From contig CM035233.1 of assembly GCA_020226215.1 (NCBI GenBank), forward strand, positions 35,052,027 to 35,116,026: a stretch of 64,000 nucleotides of DNA, read 5' to 3'. Position numbers and translations under genes: made by a program. The notes under the pieces were generated by a model. That model saw nothing but the letters and a program-made list of their open reading frames with translations, had not been told where the DNA came from and searched no databases. Positions 36,701 through 50,124 of the stretch are shown in pieces. Source of the stretch: Sindora glabra (Eukaryota > Streptophyta > Magnoliopsida > Fabales > Fabaceae). Every line of letters begins with the position of its first letter. Positions within the stretch are counted from its first letter, which is position 1.

Positions 36701-39300
36701 TCTTAAAATTGATATAGATAGTATGAATGAGTTAAAATAAGAATAAATATAAATGAAAAAAATATGTATAATTCATAATTGTTAGGTGTGAATATTATCA
36801 ATAAGAAAAAATAATCTTTTATTTTTATTAAAAAATTTAAAATCATATTTTTATTAACAAATCTAAATGAATCTATATTAAATCTTTTAATCAGATCTTA
36901 TTGAATCCTTAATTAATATGTAGTAACAAGCTTTTAATGCTTCTAAATCTAATTTGATTCAACTTCAATCTATCCAAATCCAATGTGTTCCCATCCTTGT
37001 TTATACCAGCAATGAAAATGTTTCCATACATATTCAATATTTTATCCATTTTTACGAAAGTTTGAATATTTTACGATAGTTTTTATAGTTTTTATAAACG
37101 TTATAATCATATATAAATTTTACATGTATAAATACATAAAATTATTAATTTATTAATTAAATTATGAGAAAAATATTTTTTAAAAGTTGTTGCTTATAAG
37201 GAACTTAGATCTTTTCGTAAAAAAATACAAAAAAATATAACATTTTATGAAAAATGCAAAATCTTTTTAATTTTGGAGTAATTGAATTTAATCTCCACTA
37301 ACTCTATAAAATTAGAATTAGAATATTAAAATTATATAAAATTTTAAAGTGAAAAACCTATGCTTCACTCGAATAATAATTTTATTTGATTACTTGATTT
37401 TTTTAAGAACATTGTTTAACCACATAATGCTATATAATTATACGGTGGTTGTCACATCAAATTTTTTATGCGATTTTGATTTTATTTTCACACACTTATT
37501 TAAAACTTTATACATCTAATTATTTCTATTAATTACCAAACGTAGAATTGAGTTGAAAATTATATGAAAAAGTAACATGACAAATCAATATCTAATAATA
37601 TTAAGACACTTATTTAAAAATTGTAGAAAAAATGATATTTTTTCATGAAGGTTTTAATATTCCATTACATCTAAAGTTTGATTCTTGATTCTTATATGCA
37701 TATTCAGAAGTTTAACCACTCTTCCAAATACAAAAAAAAAAATGATTTACTCTAATACGTACCATAACTTTATTTTTAACTATTAATATAAGTGATATGT
37801 CATTCATTTATTGATATAAATAGAAATGATACTTTTTTATAAAACATATTTTCTGACGAAATAAATAAAACCTATTTAAACATATATTTTCGAAAGTCAA
37901 AATTTGTCCATCTATGCTCAATAATATTAATATATTTTCCTCATTTAAATTTTTTTATCCAATTTTTAATAAAATATACCATAATTAGTAAGTTAAGTGA
38001 ATTTAGAATCGCAAGGGAGCAAAAGGATAGGGTATATTTGAATATGGATATGTTATTATTTTTTTTTATTTTCAAAAACTTTTCTCAAAAGTTATTTTAT
38101 AAAATCATTTTTTTAATTTTCAAAAACTATTTCAACATTCAAGGAAAGCAAATAATAAAGGATGGCTGGTATTATAAATAAGAAAAGGTTTCATTTAATT
38201 TTAAAACTAACATCAAGAATGAAAAAAAAATTAAAAAATCTAAAAGTTATTTCTAATTTTTTATTTTTTAGCTTAAAAACAAATTTTAGAAATAATTCCT
38301 AAATAAGAAGTTTTTTTTTCAAAAATAGTAAACAAATAGACCTATATCTTTTTTAAAAACACAATAAACAAATAGAAAAATAGAAAACTAAATTGATTCT
38401 AGAATTCTCAACTGAGATTAAAAAAAATATTAGCTCTATCCTCATATTTTAAATTTACAAATTATATACTATTGGTATATTCTTTACAAAAATATCCATA
38501 ATGGAATATATGAATTTTGATATTGACCAATATCTTTTTGTGATTTTTTTTCTTGTTTAAAGTGTGTTAGTAATATAAAGATGATAAAATTAATATATTT
38601 TAGTCTTTATCGCTAATTTTTTATATCAATTCACATGAATATAGAAATTTACTTTTAATCACACGTGGTTTCATCTCATTTCATTTAACTCATAAAATTT
38701 TTAGTTAAAAATTGAATAGAAAAAAAGTTTAGAAGAGTAAAATACTAATAGTAGAAAATACAAGTAGACAAATTTTAATATTTGAAAATACAGGTGAATT
38801 AAATGAAATTAACAAAATTAAGTAATTTTCTCAATTTTTTTTTAAATCAAATAATTAAATAAATAATTAATTGAGTAGATAATGAATATTAATTCTAAAA
38901 TTTTATATAAGTTAAGTTTCAATTTCAAGATTACAAGTTACTTGGTATATGAAAAATTCAATCACCCGAAGAAACGACTCTCAGCATTTTTTCTCAAATT
39001 TGTTTTATAAAAGTAAGAAGTTTCGTATGCACGCTCATTTTTTATATCTCAGTAAGAACAAAACCCTATTAATCTACGTTCCGGCGGTTGTATTTGACCT
39101 CAACATATATGTCTTAGCTTATCTTTGCCAAAATACCCTGCGTCATTATGTTTTTTCTCTTTTTTTTTTTTTTTCCAATTTTAATCGGGTAATATTATAA
39201 CAATTCCCATATATTTGACCGATCAACTTGTTTGTTTCTCACCTCTAAAATGTTTGTTTTAGAAACGTATATTCTTCAAACTTTTGAACCCATTCATTTG
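33776..39300. other. AT-rich intergenic sequence, possible further CACTA-type repeats
   Basis: No gene is recognised. From about 34840 to 35230 words like AACTGACATGG, ACATCTAAG and GACATTGGA recur, recalling the subterminal repeats further left, so more CACTA-derived DNA may be present. From 35300 to 39300 the DNA is very AT-rich and broken in all frames. Confidence 0.4.
36610..36634 (+). repeat. (AAAT)n microsatellite
   Basis: About six tandem copies of the tetranucleotide TAAA/AAAT. Confidence 0.8.
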
Positions 39301-39452
39301 GCCGTATTATCATACTTCCAAATGCAAACCTGCCTGCCATATTCAATGCTCACCCTCTTAAATTGATTCCCTCAGACCTCAGCGAGCACTTTCCTCAAAC
39401 ACAAAATCTGCCATTTTCTTCCTCAAGATCACCTTCAGTCCTTCTATCCCAG

Positions 39453-40565
39453 ATGACCTTGTCCTTGCAACCTAATGTCTCTCTGTCTCTAACACTAACG
39501 TCATCATCTTCTTCATCATCTCCATGTCTACCTCAATCCTTAAATCCAGAAGAAAGAGGCATACAATTGATTCAGCTTCTCTTGTCAAGTGTCAATCATG
39601 TTTCCTCCGGCAACCTCCGCTCGGCTGACACCTGCCTCCACCGGATATCGCAGCTCGCCTCTGTCTCCGGCGACTCCATGCAACGACTAGCAGCTCATTT
39701 TGCGTCAGCTCTCGCACTTAGGCTCCTGAAGCGTTGGCCCGGCCTTTACAAAGCTAAGTCTTCTCATTCATCTATACATGATCTTGATCAGGCCACGTGT
39801 ACCTTTGAGTCTTTTCCTTACTTGGGCCTTGCCTATGACATTGTAGCCCAAGCCTTGGTCCAATCCATGTATCAGGAGAGTCAAGTTCACATTGTGGGTT
39901 TGGGCTATGTTGACCCAAAATTTTGGGCTTCAATCATTCAGGGATTTGGGAGGAAATCAAATGGGCCCCCACTTTTGAAGATAACTTGTGTGAATAGTAA
40001 TAAGGAAATTTTAGAGAAGCTAGGCACAATGCTAGTGAAAGAAGCTAAAACTTTTGAGATTTTATTTCAATTCAACTCATTAGACGTTGGTTTAAGCGAG
40101 TTAAATAGGGACAAGCTTCAATTAAATTCAAGGGAAGCATTAGCTTTTATTTCAATTTTAAATCTTCATGAATTATTAGTCGAAGACAATTGTATAAACA
40201 TGCATTTTGGTGTTGCCAACAAAAGTAATGCAATAAAAAATTGTAAGGAATTGGATCAATTTTTAGACAAGATTAAAGAAATGTCACCAAAAATCATGTT
40301 TTTGGTAGAGCAAGAAACTGATCATAATTTAAGTCATTTAAAGGATAGATTTAAGGAGTGTTTGCATTATTATAGTGCAATGTTTGATTCATTAAATGTC
40401 ACTTTTGAGGGATTTTCATGTGACCAAAGGCTAGTTTTGGAGAAAAGATTTGGAAGAGAAATTGAAAATATTATAGCTTCTGATGGTTTGGAAAGGAAGG
40501 AAAGACATGAAAGGTATGCAAGTTGGTTAGTTCGATTCATCCAGGCTAGGTTTAAACCAGTCTGA
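39453..40565 (+). CDS. SCL3-like GRAS transcriptional regulator, truncated before SAW motif
   Basis: A single-exon frame from ATG 39453 to TGA 40563-40565 gives 370 aa. The open frame runs further upstream but only from a TTG at 39363, so the ATG is preferred. After a serine-rich N-terminus, residues 34-92 form the first leucine-heptad region (EERGIQLIQLLL, HVSSGNLRSAD, GDSMQRLAAHFASALALRLL), very like SCARECROW-LIKE 3. The VHIID motif is degraded to VHIVG at 145-149. The second heptad, PFYRE-type (MSPKIMFLVEQETDHN) and RVER-type (ERKERHERYASW) segments follow. The TGA interrupts the domain before the SAW motif, yet the same frame stays open for 46 more codons to TAG 40704-40706 and encodes MICWHDRSLYAISAW, the expected end. 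GRAS proteins of this type act in the nucleus in gibberellin and SHR/SCR signalling. This copy may be a recent pseudogene, a truncated protein, a readthrough product or a sequence error. Confidence 0.85.
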   Translation: MTLSLQPNVSLSLTLTSSSSSSSPCLPQSLNPEERGIQLIQLLLSSVNHVSSGNLRSADTCLHRISQLASVSGDSMQRLAAHFASALALRLLKRWPGLYKAKSSHSSIHDLDQATCTFESFPYLGLAYDIVAQALVQSMYQESQVHIVGLGYVDPKFWASIIQGFGRKSNGPPLLKITCVNSNKEILEKLGTMLVKEAKTFEILFQFNSLDVGLSELNRDKLQLNSREALAFISILNLHELLVEDNCINMHFGVANKSNAIKNCKELDQFLDKIKEMSPKIMFLVEQETDHNLSHLKDRFKECLHYYSAMFDSLNVTFEGFSCDQRLVLEKRFGREIENIIASDGLERKERHERYASWLVRFIQARFKPV

Positions 40566-40706
40566 TTATGGTATGGAGTTACAGAGGAAGCCAAGCAATT
40601 AATGAGGAACTATTGTAATGGATACCAAGTTGCTAATCATAAGTCAAGTTTGATGATCTGTTGGCATGATAGGTCTCTTTATGCTATATCAGCTTGGATT
40701 TGTTAG
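40566..40706 (+). pseudogene. Orphaned SAW-motif coding segment of the GRAS gene
   Basis: Forty-six codons plus TAG follow the in-frame TGA without any further stop or frameshift. They contain LWYGVTEEAKQLM and then MICWHDRSLYAISAW, the C-terminal SAW region that ends GRAS domains. Its intact state shows that the TGA at 40563 is either very young, bypassed, or an error in the sequence. UGA followed by UUA is close to, but not the same as, the UGA-CUA readthrough context. Confidence 0.8.
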
Positions 40707-42355
40707 TTAATGGTTTCAATTCTTGATTAATGCAAAATGTTGAATAATCTAAAAATGTTGTTAGCATTAGTTATCAATATGTCATTAACATGTGGATTTT
40801 CTATAATAAACTAGTTATTAGCATTATATTTATATTTAGCTTTAGGTCATAATATTGATCTTAAGCACTATTTTTTTGTTTTAATAATATCATTATATAT
40901 AGATAAAAAAAATTGTAGTCACTTGAACTGCCTTTTTCATTATGGCTAGAAGAATTTTCTTTTATCATTTATCTCATACTCGTATTTAACAATGCAAACT
41001 TTCTATTTTTTTAAGTTAAATAAATTATTCTGCTTATGTATAGTTTTATTCAATCTTTTATTATATTGCTCATAAATTAAAAGTTTAAATTAATTTTTAT
41101 ATTCCTTATTAAATATTTTTCATCACTTTTTCATTGACATATTATATACATAACCAATCAATAATTCTTACTGATGTGATTTGTTAATGGATGATATGAA
41201 CCTTCCATACAATAAAGAAAAACAACCAATTTTATAGAATTATTTTTTTAAGAAAATAGATAAGTCAATTTTATCCTATTTTAAAAGTTGTTAATTATTA
41301 GTTAAAGTCTTTAATTCATGTGACATTTAATATTTCTTGAAGACTTTGTATCTTTTGTTATATCCCAAGTTCATTCCTTTGTCTTTGCTTGTATGCATTT
41401 ATTAGTTTAACCACTCTTACGATTAGGAAAAAAAAACTAGCAAGGATTAGGTCATATCGATAAAACTATGTTCAAATGTTTAAATTGTCAGCATAACTTT
41501 ATTAAAAATTAATAGGAAATATTTATAGCAAGTTTTGTTAGTGATTTTATTATTAATAATTTTGATTGAAGGAAATATTAAACTTGTTGAATTTGCAAGA
41601 TTAGCTCCAATTGAAACGTAGGATAGTATGCATAATAAAGACTTTCCTTTTAATAGGCATGTTGCATTTGCCATATAATGTTAGCACTTGTAGGCCTAGC
41701 ATAATAAGGCATTGCATTTAAATGATGCTCAACATCCAACAAGACTAAGCCAAGTTATTTTGTCTTATGTAAGTAAGGTGGTAGCAAGTTTGGAAGGCAT
41801 GGTTAATTTGGGAAAAATAGCAATTACAAAAATAGAAGTTAGCTAATGGCTATAAATTATTCTATAGGAAGATTCTTCACATGATATTTTTGCTTTTTTT
41901 TATTGAAAAGGTTATAATCATAGTGTTTTTGTTGTAGCTTTTGGTTTAATTTTTGGCTACTTTTATTATAAAGGCTTGGGTCTTGGTTTTTTTGTTGTAT
42001 TTATTAGACTATTTTTAGACCTCCTAGTTTGATTTTATCTTTATGTCTATTTAAAAAAAAGAAATTAATTGATGTCTTTAGATTGGTGAAGCTTAATTCA
42101 TATATTTTTTTAAAATTTGGATTACTAAAGTAGTTTGTAGTGGCCTAATTCAAAACATAAATAGGTGGTGGGTATTTGGATTTGTTAAGCCTTTTAGCCT
42201 ATGGGTGGTGGATATTTGAATTTGTTGAACTTCTTAGTCTATGTTCTGCTTTTTAGGCTAAATATTAGGATATGATTAGAATTTTACAAGTTGCTTAGGA
42301 CATTGGCTATCATAATATCCAAATTGAATGTGATTATAAAGTTTTAATTTAAGTT
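40707..42355. other. Intergenic sequence 3' of the GRAS gene
   Basis: The first hundred bases are probably the 3' UTR. The rest is AT-rich and holds no recognised gene or element ends. Confidence 0.4.
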
Positions 42356-42360
42356 TTAAG

Positions 42361-44316
42361 TATTAAGATTTTTATGGGTTGCCATTAATTGTAAGTGTTT
42401 TAATTTTAATAAAATCAATCAAATAATAGTTTAAGAGGTTTATTTTTCAAAGCCCAATCTTAAGAGTGATCTATTAGTTATTATAGGCTTACAAATATAT
42501 TAGGTTAATATATTTAGCAACTAAAGTATAAGTTTGTACCTTTATTGGTCCATAATAGGAGGGCCTGTTAGGTGACAGTTATTAAAGCTAATTAAAATTA
42601 TAATTTAGTAGTTTAATGAAAATTGCAGTATAAGGCAACAAATCAGGTCAAATCTCTAGTGATTCACTTAATACATCCTTTCATATTTAATTATTGACTA
42701 TGATTATAGAATTGTTTAAGCCTTTTATGCAATAAAAGTAGAAGAAATAAATGGAAATAGAAATGAAAATTAATCTTACACGCTTAAATAATTAAGCAAA
42801 CAATATGTATACAAGATATAAGAATATAAACAAAATTAAATTAGGGGTTTTAATTTGAAACTAGATAAAATTCAATATTAGAAATAAAATGTAGAATTAA
42901 CCTAAAAAAAATAATAGAGCAACACAATTGATTCAATGGAATTAAGAACTGTTTGATAGATTAATTACAAAATACAATATATTTGATAATTGCAACTAAT
43001 TTTTTAACCTATAATCATTTGAAACCCCTACAATGATTTATGAATTCTATGTTAAATAACTATCTAAAATTTAATCAATTTAGATTACTAAAATTAAGTG
43101 ACCATTATAATCCATAAAGCTAGATATAAATTAATTTGAATATAAAATTTAGCTAAATTTAAGGATTAAATGAAAAACCTTTGATTTAATCATTCAATCA
43201 TTCATTCTCACAAGAATGATGATTAACTAACCAAAATTCAACATAAAATAAGATAGATATCATAAATCACATGAATGAACATAGATTATACCAAATCAAT
43301 TTGTAATTTTGAAAATTAGATAAGAAAATCAATTAATAAAAGTTAATACTAAAGCCTAGGATCTCATAATATAAACTGATATGAGCCTTAAATTTCTTGA
43401 ATTAATCCAAAAATTAACCTTTCATGGATTAAAAGAAGAAACTTGGAAAAAAAGAAAAAAGCTATTTAGAATTGTGTATTCTTGCCTTTTAAGGCACAAA
43501 CCATATAATCTAATTTCCTCCCTTACTAATCTTAATAGGTCATGTTAATATGTCTCTTATGGTTATAAAGAATAAGGTCTTGATAATTTTAGAAGCTTAA
43601 AATCTAATTTACAAAATAATACACTACAAGAGTTATTCATAAGTCTGTCTTTTAACCATTGCAAGACTTTTAAAACTACGTAGTTTTACTAAACCCTAAA
43701 CATAATAGTTGTTGGACTAACTCTTAGGCAATTTTGGGCATTAGTTTCATCTATTTTGGACCTTTAGAGCTTTAAATATGACCTAAAAATTGAGACTAGT
43801 TCCACTTGAACAAAAATAGAGCATCAACTTCATGGCCATTTTTAATCTCTCAAATGTTTGAATTGGGCTTTGGCCAAAATATGAAAGTTTTAAAGCTTTC
43901 TATAAGCTTTCCAATGATATAAATATGACCTAAATTCAATGTCCAAAACTAAAGTTATATTTGGAAACCTAAAATAGTATAAAATTTCAACATTAACTAA
44001 ATAATTTCAAAACATTAGAAAACTAACACTTAATCATATAACAAGATCAATTTCATAAAATTAAGCATATGTAACATAATAAATGATATAAAATAGGAGG
44101 GAATAATATAAATAAAATTTTACACATCATTAGGGTTTGATTTATATTAGCTATATCTCCTTTCTACTTCGAACCTTATACATTAGTTTATCCTATTAGA
44201 GCTGTATTACACCTATAATGGTACACTATGAATGTTATGGAGACACATGAAAAAGTATGCTTTCATTTATTTTTTGGTGGTATATTTTATGCAAGGCTTA
44301 AATTAAATTCTCTACA
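42361..44316 (+). repeat. Left LTR of the non-autonomous element, split by a solo LTR
   Basis: Pieces 42361-42572 and 44135-44316 align with the right LTR. Shared words include TTTTTATGGGTT, AAAGCCCAATCTTAA, TTGTACCTTTATT, CATAATAGGAGGG, GTATGCTTTCA/GTACGCTTTCA and AAATTAAATTCTC. About 30 bp present in the right LTR (GAGGAGAAGGAAAAGAAG and neighbours) are missing here. The end is CTACA, the expected CA. Confidence 0.8.
42573..44129. mobile_element. Solo LTR, 1557 bp, perfect TTAGG target duplication
   Basis: The block starts with TGACAG and ends with CACATCA, so the ends are the inverted TGA...TCA typical of LTRs. TTAGG stands immediately on both sides (42568-42572 and 44130-44134). Removing it with one TTAGG restores the host LTR, which then reads smoothly against its partner at 50337-50370. 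There is no internal coding region, so it is a solo LTR left by recombination between the two LTRs of an element inserted here. Its family is not known to me; orientation is undetermined. Confidence 0.88.
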
Positions 44317-44340
44317 TGTGCTATTAGAGTTTGAACCCAA
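44317..44340 (+). other. Likely primer-binding site (initiator-Met tRNA type)
   Basis: TGTGCTATTAGAGTTTGAAC directly follows the left LTR. It resembles the usual plant TGGTATCAGAGC site complementary to the initiator methionine tRNA, with several changes. Confidence 0.5.
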
Positions 44341-46049
44341 AATAATAAAAATTCTATAATTAATCTAGTGAATTTTTTGATTGAGTGTGGTTTACATTCA
44401 TCATGATTTCATTCCAAGAATTGGCTTTAATAATATATAAGTTTTCAATTTTTTTCTTCCTAATAATTTTGTTACATAATTTGGGACATAGGCCTATGGT
44501 TTAATAAGGTTTGATTACTTTGATTGATTTGGGATTTTTTTTCACCCACATTCCTATTGGTAGAAGGATTTTTGGACTTTTTTCCTTTCCTTCTAATAAT
44601 AGGATTATGATGTAGCATGATTCACCAATATACAGAATAAATTTTGAATTCATAATTGGATCTAGCATTTCAATTCTATTGCATGTAATTTTGCATAGAA
44701 TCTTTCTTTATTTTATAATAATTTTTTAATTTGAGCATTTCTAGTGTATGTGAAGATTCATAAGATATTGTTTGTAATTTATCACAAACACTTGTTTCTA
44801 GTGAGAAATTTTATAAGAATTATTAACTATTTTATGCTTGTTAATTTTCTAGATTTAATTGCATAAATTAAGGGTTTTTTTATAATATTTTTGCAAGAAA
44901 AAAAGGTTTCTTTTAATAAACTCAAGATATGAAATTATTGTTTTGGATATTTTATCACTAATTCATTGTCCATTTATGACTTTGCCATAGAGTTCAAGTT
45001 GAGAATTGTCCTAAGAAGCCCCCACTTAAGTCTTAATGGTGGATCAATATCCACAACTTGAAAATGATAGTGCTTTTATACCTATATATTTGTGGCTTAC
45101 ACATTTTTCTATTTTCCATTTTTTTATTTTGGTTTTTTTTATCACCCATCTTTAGTCTTGGTTCATGGGCCTTGTAAAAGAAATTCAATATTGCTTAATA
45201 TTTTGAGCCTATGTTACTTCAAAAGTTCTAATTAGATATGTGTTCATGAATGGCCCTAAGAAATGACATATCTTTCTAAAAAATGATTTCTTATAGGTAT
45301 TCACAAAGGAAAATATCTTCTGAAAATGGATATAGTAAAGTTATAAATTACCTTCCTTATGTTGAGATAATAATTTTTGTAATATGCCTTATAATACCTA
45401 TCCCAATAGCACCTTTTAAGTCTTGTGGTATTTTACATTTCTTGCAACATGGGATGGGAATCTGAATTTATTAAAATCTTGTCACAATTCAAAGTAATGT
45501 CTAGCATGGAATATTAGTCTTGTAAACTTTCATATGATTTATGGCTTTTAGAAATGGTTGGAAGTGTTGATCCCATCAATCAATATAAATATTGGTTCTT
45601 TCACTGAAATGTCTATGAATTGAATGATTGCCAATAAATGAGAAATGAGACAAAACTCAAAAATTACAATAAAAATTGTATATATATTATGATATGTCTA
45701 TTTTGCAATGATAATACCTTCTCTTCTTGAATGTATTCTTTTTTTTATAAAAATTAAAAATATTTTTTTGTACTTAATAAAGTTTGAGATTGTGATATGA
45801 TACAATATGATTTTAATAATCAATATTAGTTTATATTATTTAGCACCCATTAATAAACTAATTGTATTTTATTATTATTGATAATTTAATTTGTAGTTTT
45901 GGATTTAATTCAAATATCTTAGTTCTTTTAGGAGACTTATAAGTTAATTTGGATAATTATTATCAAAGTAAAATTATTCATTTTGATTTATAAACCTTCT
46001 AACTATTAGTAAATACTTACAAGCTTGATTTTTAACTATTTCACATGAT

Positions 46050-46325
46050 TACTTGCCCAAAGGGGTAAGCATATGTTTTAATTAAAAATGAGCTTATTAA
46101 TATAATTTTAATTATTTTATACAATGACTTATCAAAGGGGATTGTTGTATATTGTAATTAAAAATTAGTTTAGTGAAGTAATTTTGTTTTTAAATTTATT
46201 TTATTATTATATATTTTATCTACCAAAGGGAGATGAATTTACAATAATAAGGCATTTTTTTGGTTGGATTCAATTTAAAAAAAAATTACATATTGCATTC
46301 TTGCCTAAAGGAGATAATGTAAAAA
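46050..46325 (+). repeat. Degenerate ~80-bp repeats with CAAAGGGG core inside LTR element
   Basis: Motifs GCCCAAAGGGGTAAG (46054), TATCAAAGGGGATTG (46130), TACCAAAGGGAGATG (46221) and GCCTAAAGGAGATAATG (46303) recur about every 77-92 bp. Weaker versions appear near 46955, 47042 and 47330. In one frame two of them read LPKGD. The role is unknown. Confidence 0.5.
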
Positions 46326-47410
46326 TGTTTAATATACTCTTAAGTGTGATTATTGATATTTTTAATGCTTAAAACTAATGTATTGCATTTCTAATCATTT
46401 TTACACAATTTCCTTTGCTATAAATATATTTTATTTTACATATTGTACATATGAAAGGTTTTTCAAATATTAATTTTCAAAAATGTTTGGTGTTTATGCT
46501 TATAAAAGTTTTCTTTTATCATAAATCTTATATGGGATAAGTAAAGTATCTTATTGAGCTATATTAATATTATTTTTGATATTTTATTTTTATTTTTATT
46601 TTTTATATATAGTTATGTTTCTTAAAAGAAACATATTAAAGGGAATTTGATTAAAATTATTAATTTACCTTTATGTTGATCTTAACCTAATGTAGAGTAA
46701 ATAATTGAATTATTATGCTTTATATTACATAATTTGCTATGTAAATGTTATATGTGCAAATTATATAGCATGCAACTTTTGATTCAAAATATTTTAGTTA
46801 TTGTTATGGACAATTTTATGTGTCTTGAATTTTTGGAAGATATATGAATTACCATGAGTAGTTATCACAAAAGTGGGGTTATTCTTATTGATTCATAGAA
46901 TCTTCAAGTTATGTTACACAAGATTGTTTTATGATTATTGCATACAATAGCCTACTCAAAGAAGGTTCTCACATGTTTTAGTTAAGAATATTTTATGATA
47001 GATATAAATTTCTAAAGTTATTTTAATTTTAAATATTTATTTACCTAAAACGGATGGATTTTTAATATTACAATATTCACTTGGCTAGCTTTGCAAATAG
47101 TAGGAGGGTTTTTTATATGCTATATTTTTTGCTCACGGGAAAAACTACGATGATGTAACTTACTCCTATATATGTTTATGAAATAAGAGTTACATTCTTA
47201 TTACTTTTAATTTTTTTTCAGTTTGTATAATAAATTTGTTTATTAGAACTTTTCCAACATGTAAGTGATCCGCTAATTTATTTTAATTTTTTTTAATCTT
47301 GGTTACAAGGTAAATTGGTTCAAATGGCCTATCTACCCAATGATGGTAGTCTCTTGAATACTATCTTATCATATGGATATTTAACATATACTTTATATTT
47401 TATACAAGGA

Positions 47411-47432
47411 ATACACACACACACGCACACAC
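47411..47432 (+). repeat. (AC)n microsatellite
   Basis: About eleven AC units with one CG interruption. Confidence 0.8.
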
Positions 47433-50124
47433 TTATGTGTTTTATATGGATATTGCTAATATTATTTTTTAGATATATATAGATAGAGAATTTATTGAGA
47501 TATTTCAATTTTCTTATAGTTTAAATGTTATTATGACATAATATTTTTTTTAAAGATTTCATGTTTGTTATATAACTCTTGACTATAAATTGATGTATTG
47601 AATTTTATATTTTATATGGCATTAAGGCACGGTATACTTAATTATAATTTTTTTCTTTTTAGAGTGGAATGTTTATATATTATTAAAAAATTAAATTTGA
47701 TGTATAAATTATTTCATTAATTTGTTAATTACTTATTCCATGAGTAATGTTAATATTACAAATATTTTGATATATATATTATGGAATTAAATTTCATGTA
47801 AATTTTTAGATTGTTAAATCAAATTAAATCATTGAAATTTTAGTGTTATTATTTGAAATTATAATTGGACAAGAAAATCTAAATTTTTATGTCACACTTT
47901 GACTATAATAATTTTATGATATATTATTATATATGTCATTATGGATATTTTATATATAATATTCTTTATGTGATGAAATTAATATATAATTTTCCAAATA
48001 TTGGATTTTAGTTGTGAATATAAAATTGCTCACATTTTCAAATCTTGGATTTGCTTTTTTGAAAGCACAAATATCTTGATTTTAAATTTATATAAATTTG
48101 CAATAATAAGTATATTGAGATTCTTATTGTTTTAATAATAATGTTATGCTCCACCTTTATAAATATAAGCAAAACTTTGCTCTTATAATTTACTTGCTTG
48201 TGTTAGTTATTCACTATAAAATGCTTTGTAACATTACAAATATTTGCCAATTGGAGCATATTTTTTATAACCATTAGTAACCGTTTATATTCAATCTTGT
48301 GTGCATGATGACATAATGATCATTATAATAGTGATATTTTATTATTTTGTTGAAATTATAAAATAGCACACACTATAAGAACAATAATGCATAGTTTTTC
48401 CTCACTTATAATTGCATCAATCATGACATTAGCAGAAGTTTGGTCCAATATTATAAAATTCTACCTATAGTACAAAATATGATGCTTATATAAAAGAGCT
48501 TATTTGTAGTGAAAGATCATTTAATGATATTTTGTAATAATATATCTATTATTATGTAAAACTTTTTGCCAACAAATATGCATGATAAAATGGTGAAAAA
48601 AAATTTCTTTAAGACATCATTTATGTATATAATTTTTTATCAAAGTATTTTGTATTCAATCAAGCATATTTTCTATTAATAGTAATGAATTTGACATATG
48701 TGCTTGTTTCTTCTTTGAGCACATTATAAAATAACTTATAAAGTTCTTGATGTATGTGCTATAAATCCATATTTATTTTTTGGACTTTTTGTGAGTCTTT
48801 TTGCTTTTTTTGGATAGGGGTTAACTTGTGTATATTGCTAGCATGGAAGTTTTTTGAAATTGTTGTAAGTTAAATTAAGACTTTTATTCATACTTTATTC
48901 AATTAATTCTTAAAAATATTTTCTAAAAACTTTTTTGTTAAATTAATTTTTTGTCAATTTAATGTCTACTTTTGATAGCTATGTAAGCTTCTGAGACACC
49001 AAAGTTATTATATAATTGATTTTCATAACTATTGATTTGTTTTAATTAGGTTATATCAGTAATTTTAAAATTAGCAATATAAGAAATCATAATTGTACAT
49101 ATAACTAAAATATATATGTGGAGCTTAAATGTTGTTTTTTCCCCTAAAACCAAGTTTTGATGTTTATAAGGTATTTTAGACACCTATTAAGGATTGGACG
49201 TTTAATTTTACTTCACTATAATATGTTTGGTTAGTGGTAGTTTGATATTGTAAATTATTGAACCTTCCATCTTAGTTAATAATTATTATATGTTTATTAG
49301 TACAAAAGTGCATGTATGAACCATTATTGTATTGGTCTTAATCATACTAGTACATTTATTGTGTATTTGAATATGCAATTTTTCTCTCTTCTTTATTAAT
49401 GTACAATGTACCACACTATTGTAGTTTTATGAAAATTAAGACTTAGTGCTCATCATTAGTTCCTAAGCTTGTTGTTATTAGCACCATATTGAGACAATGA
49501 GACTTGCCTTCTTAAAGGTTAGGTATCAAGTCTAATATTTTTCTCTATGATACCTTGTAAGGACTATGATAAGGTATTAATTATTAGTTCTTAAGCTATA
49601 TGTATGTCTCTTAGTTGATACCTTTTTTAAAACTTTGAGACATTTTAATGGTATATTTATGAGGACTAAGCTTAGTGGTTGTTAGCTTTTAGGTTAGACG
49701 TTTGTTTTTTAATTAACACTATTTTATGATTTTGAAACAATTAACTTTGTTATTACTAAAAGATTTCTCTACTTTATTATTTAGTTTGTCATAGAGAAAT
49801 TGTTGAGCATTAACTTGAAAAATAACATGTTCTATTATAGATCACGCTTTTAATTATATTTTTCTTACTATACTTGTACATTAATGACTCATGTTTAAGT
49901 AACTAATAGTATAGCTAACCATTGAAGGTCTTACATTAATAATAATGTAATTACCATCATGATTCAATATTATTGGTTGCTTAAGACCAAGTCAAGTTTC
50001 ATGTATCTTTTCTTAGATTATGTGTTTTCAAAATCATAGGTATATATTCTAAATTTTATATTCAACTTGAGAGTCATTTTCATATAATTTGTCTTAAAAT
50101 AAAATCTTTACAATTAATATTATT

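Noticed and set aside
39363..39452. N-terminal extension of the GRAS frame from 39363
   Set aside because: The frame there begins at a TTG; the first ATG is at 39453.
46184..46372. 62-codon frame with two LPKGD motifs
   Set aside because: Explained by the recurring CAAAGGGG repeats in the retrotransposon interior; not a convincing gene.
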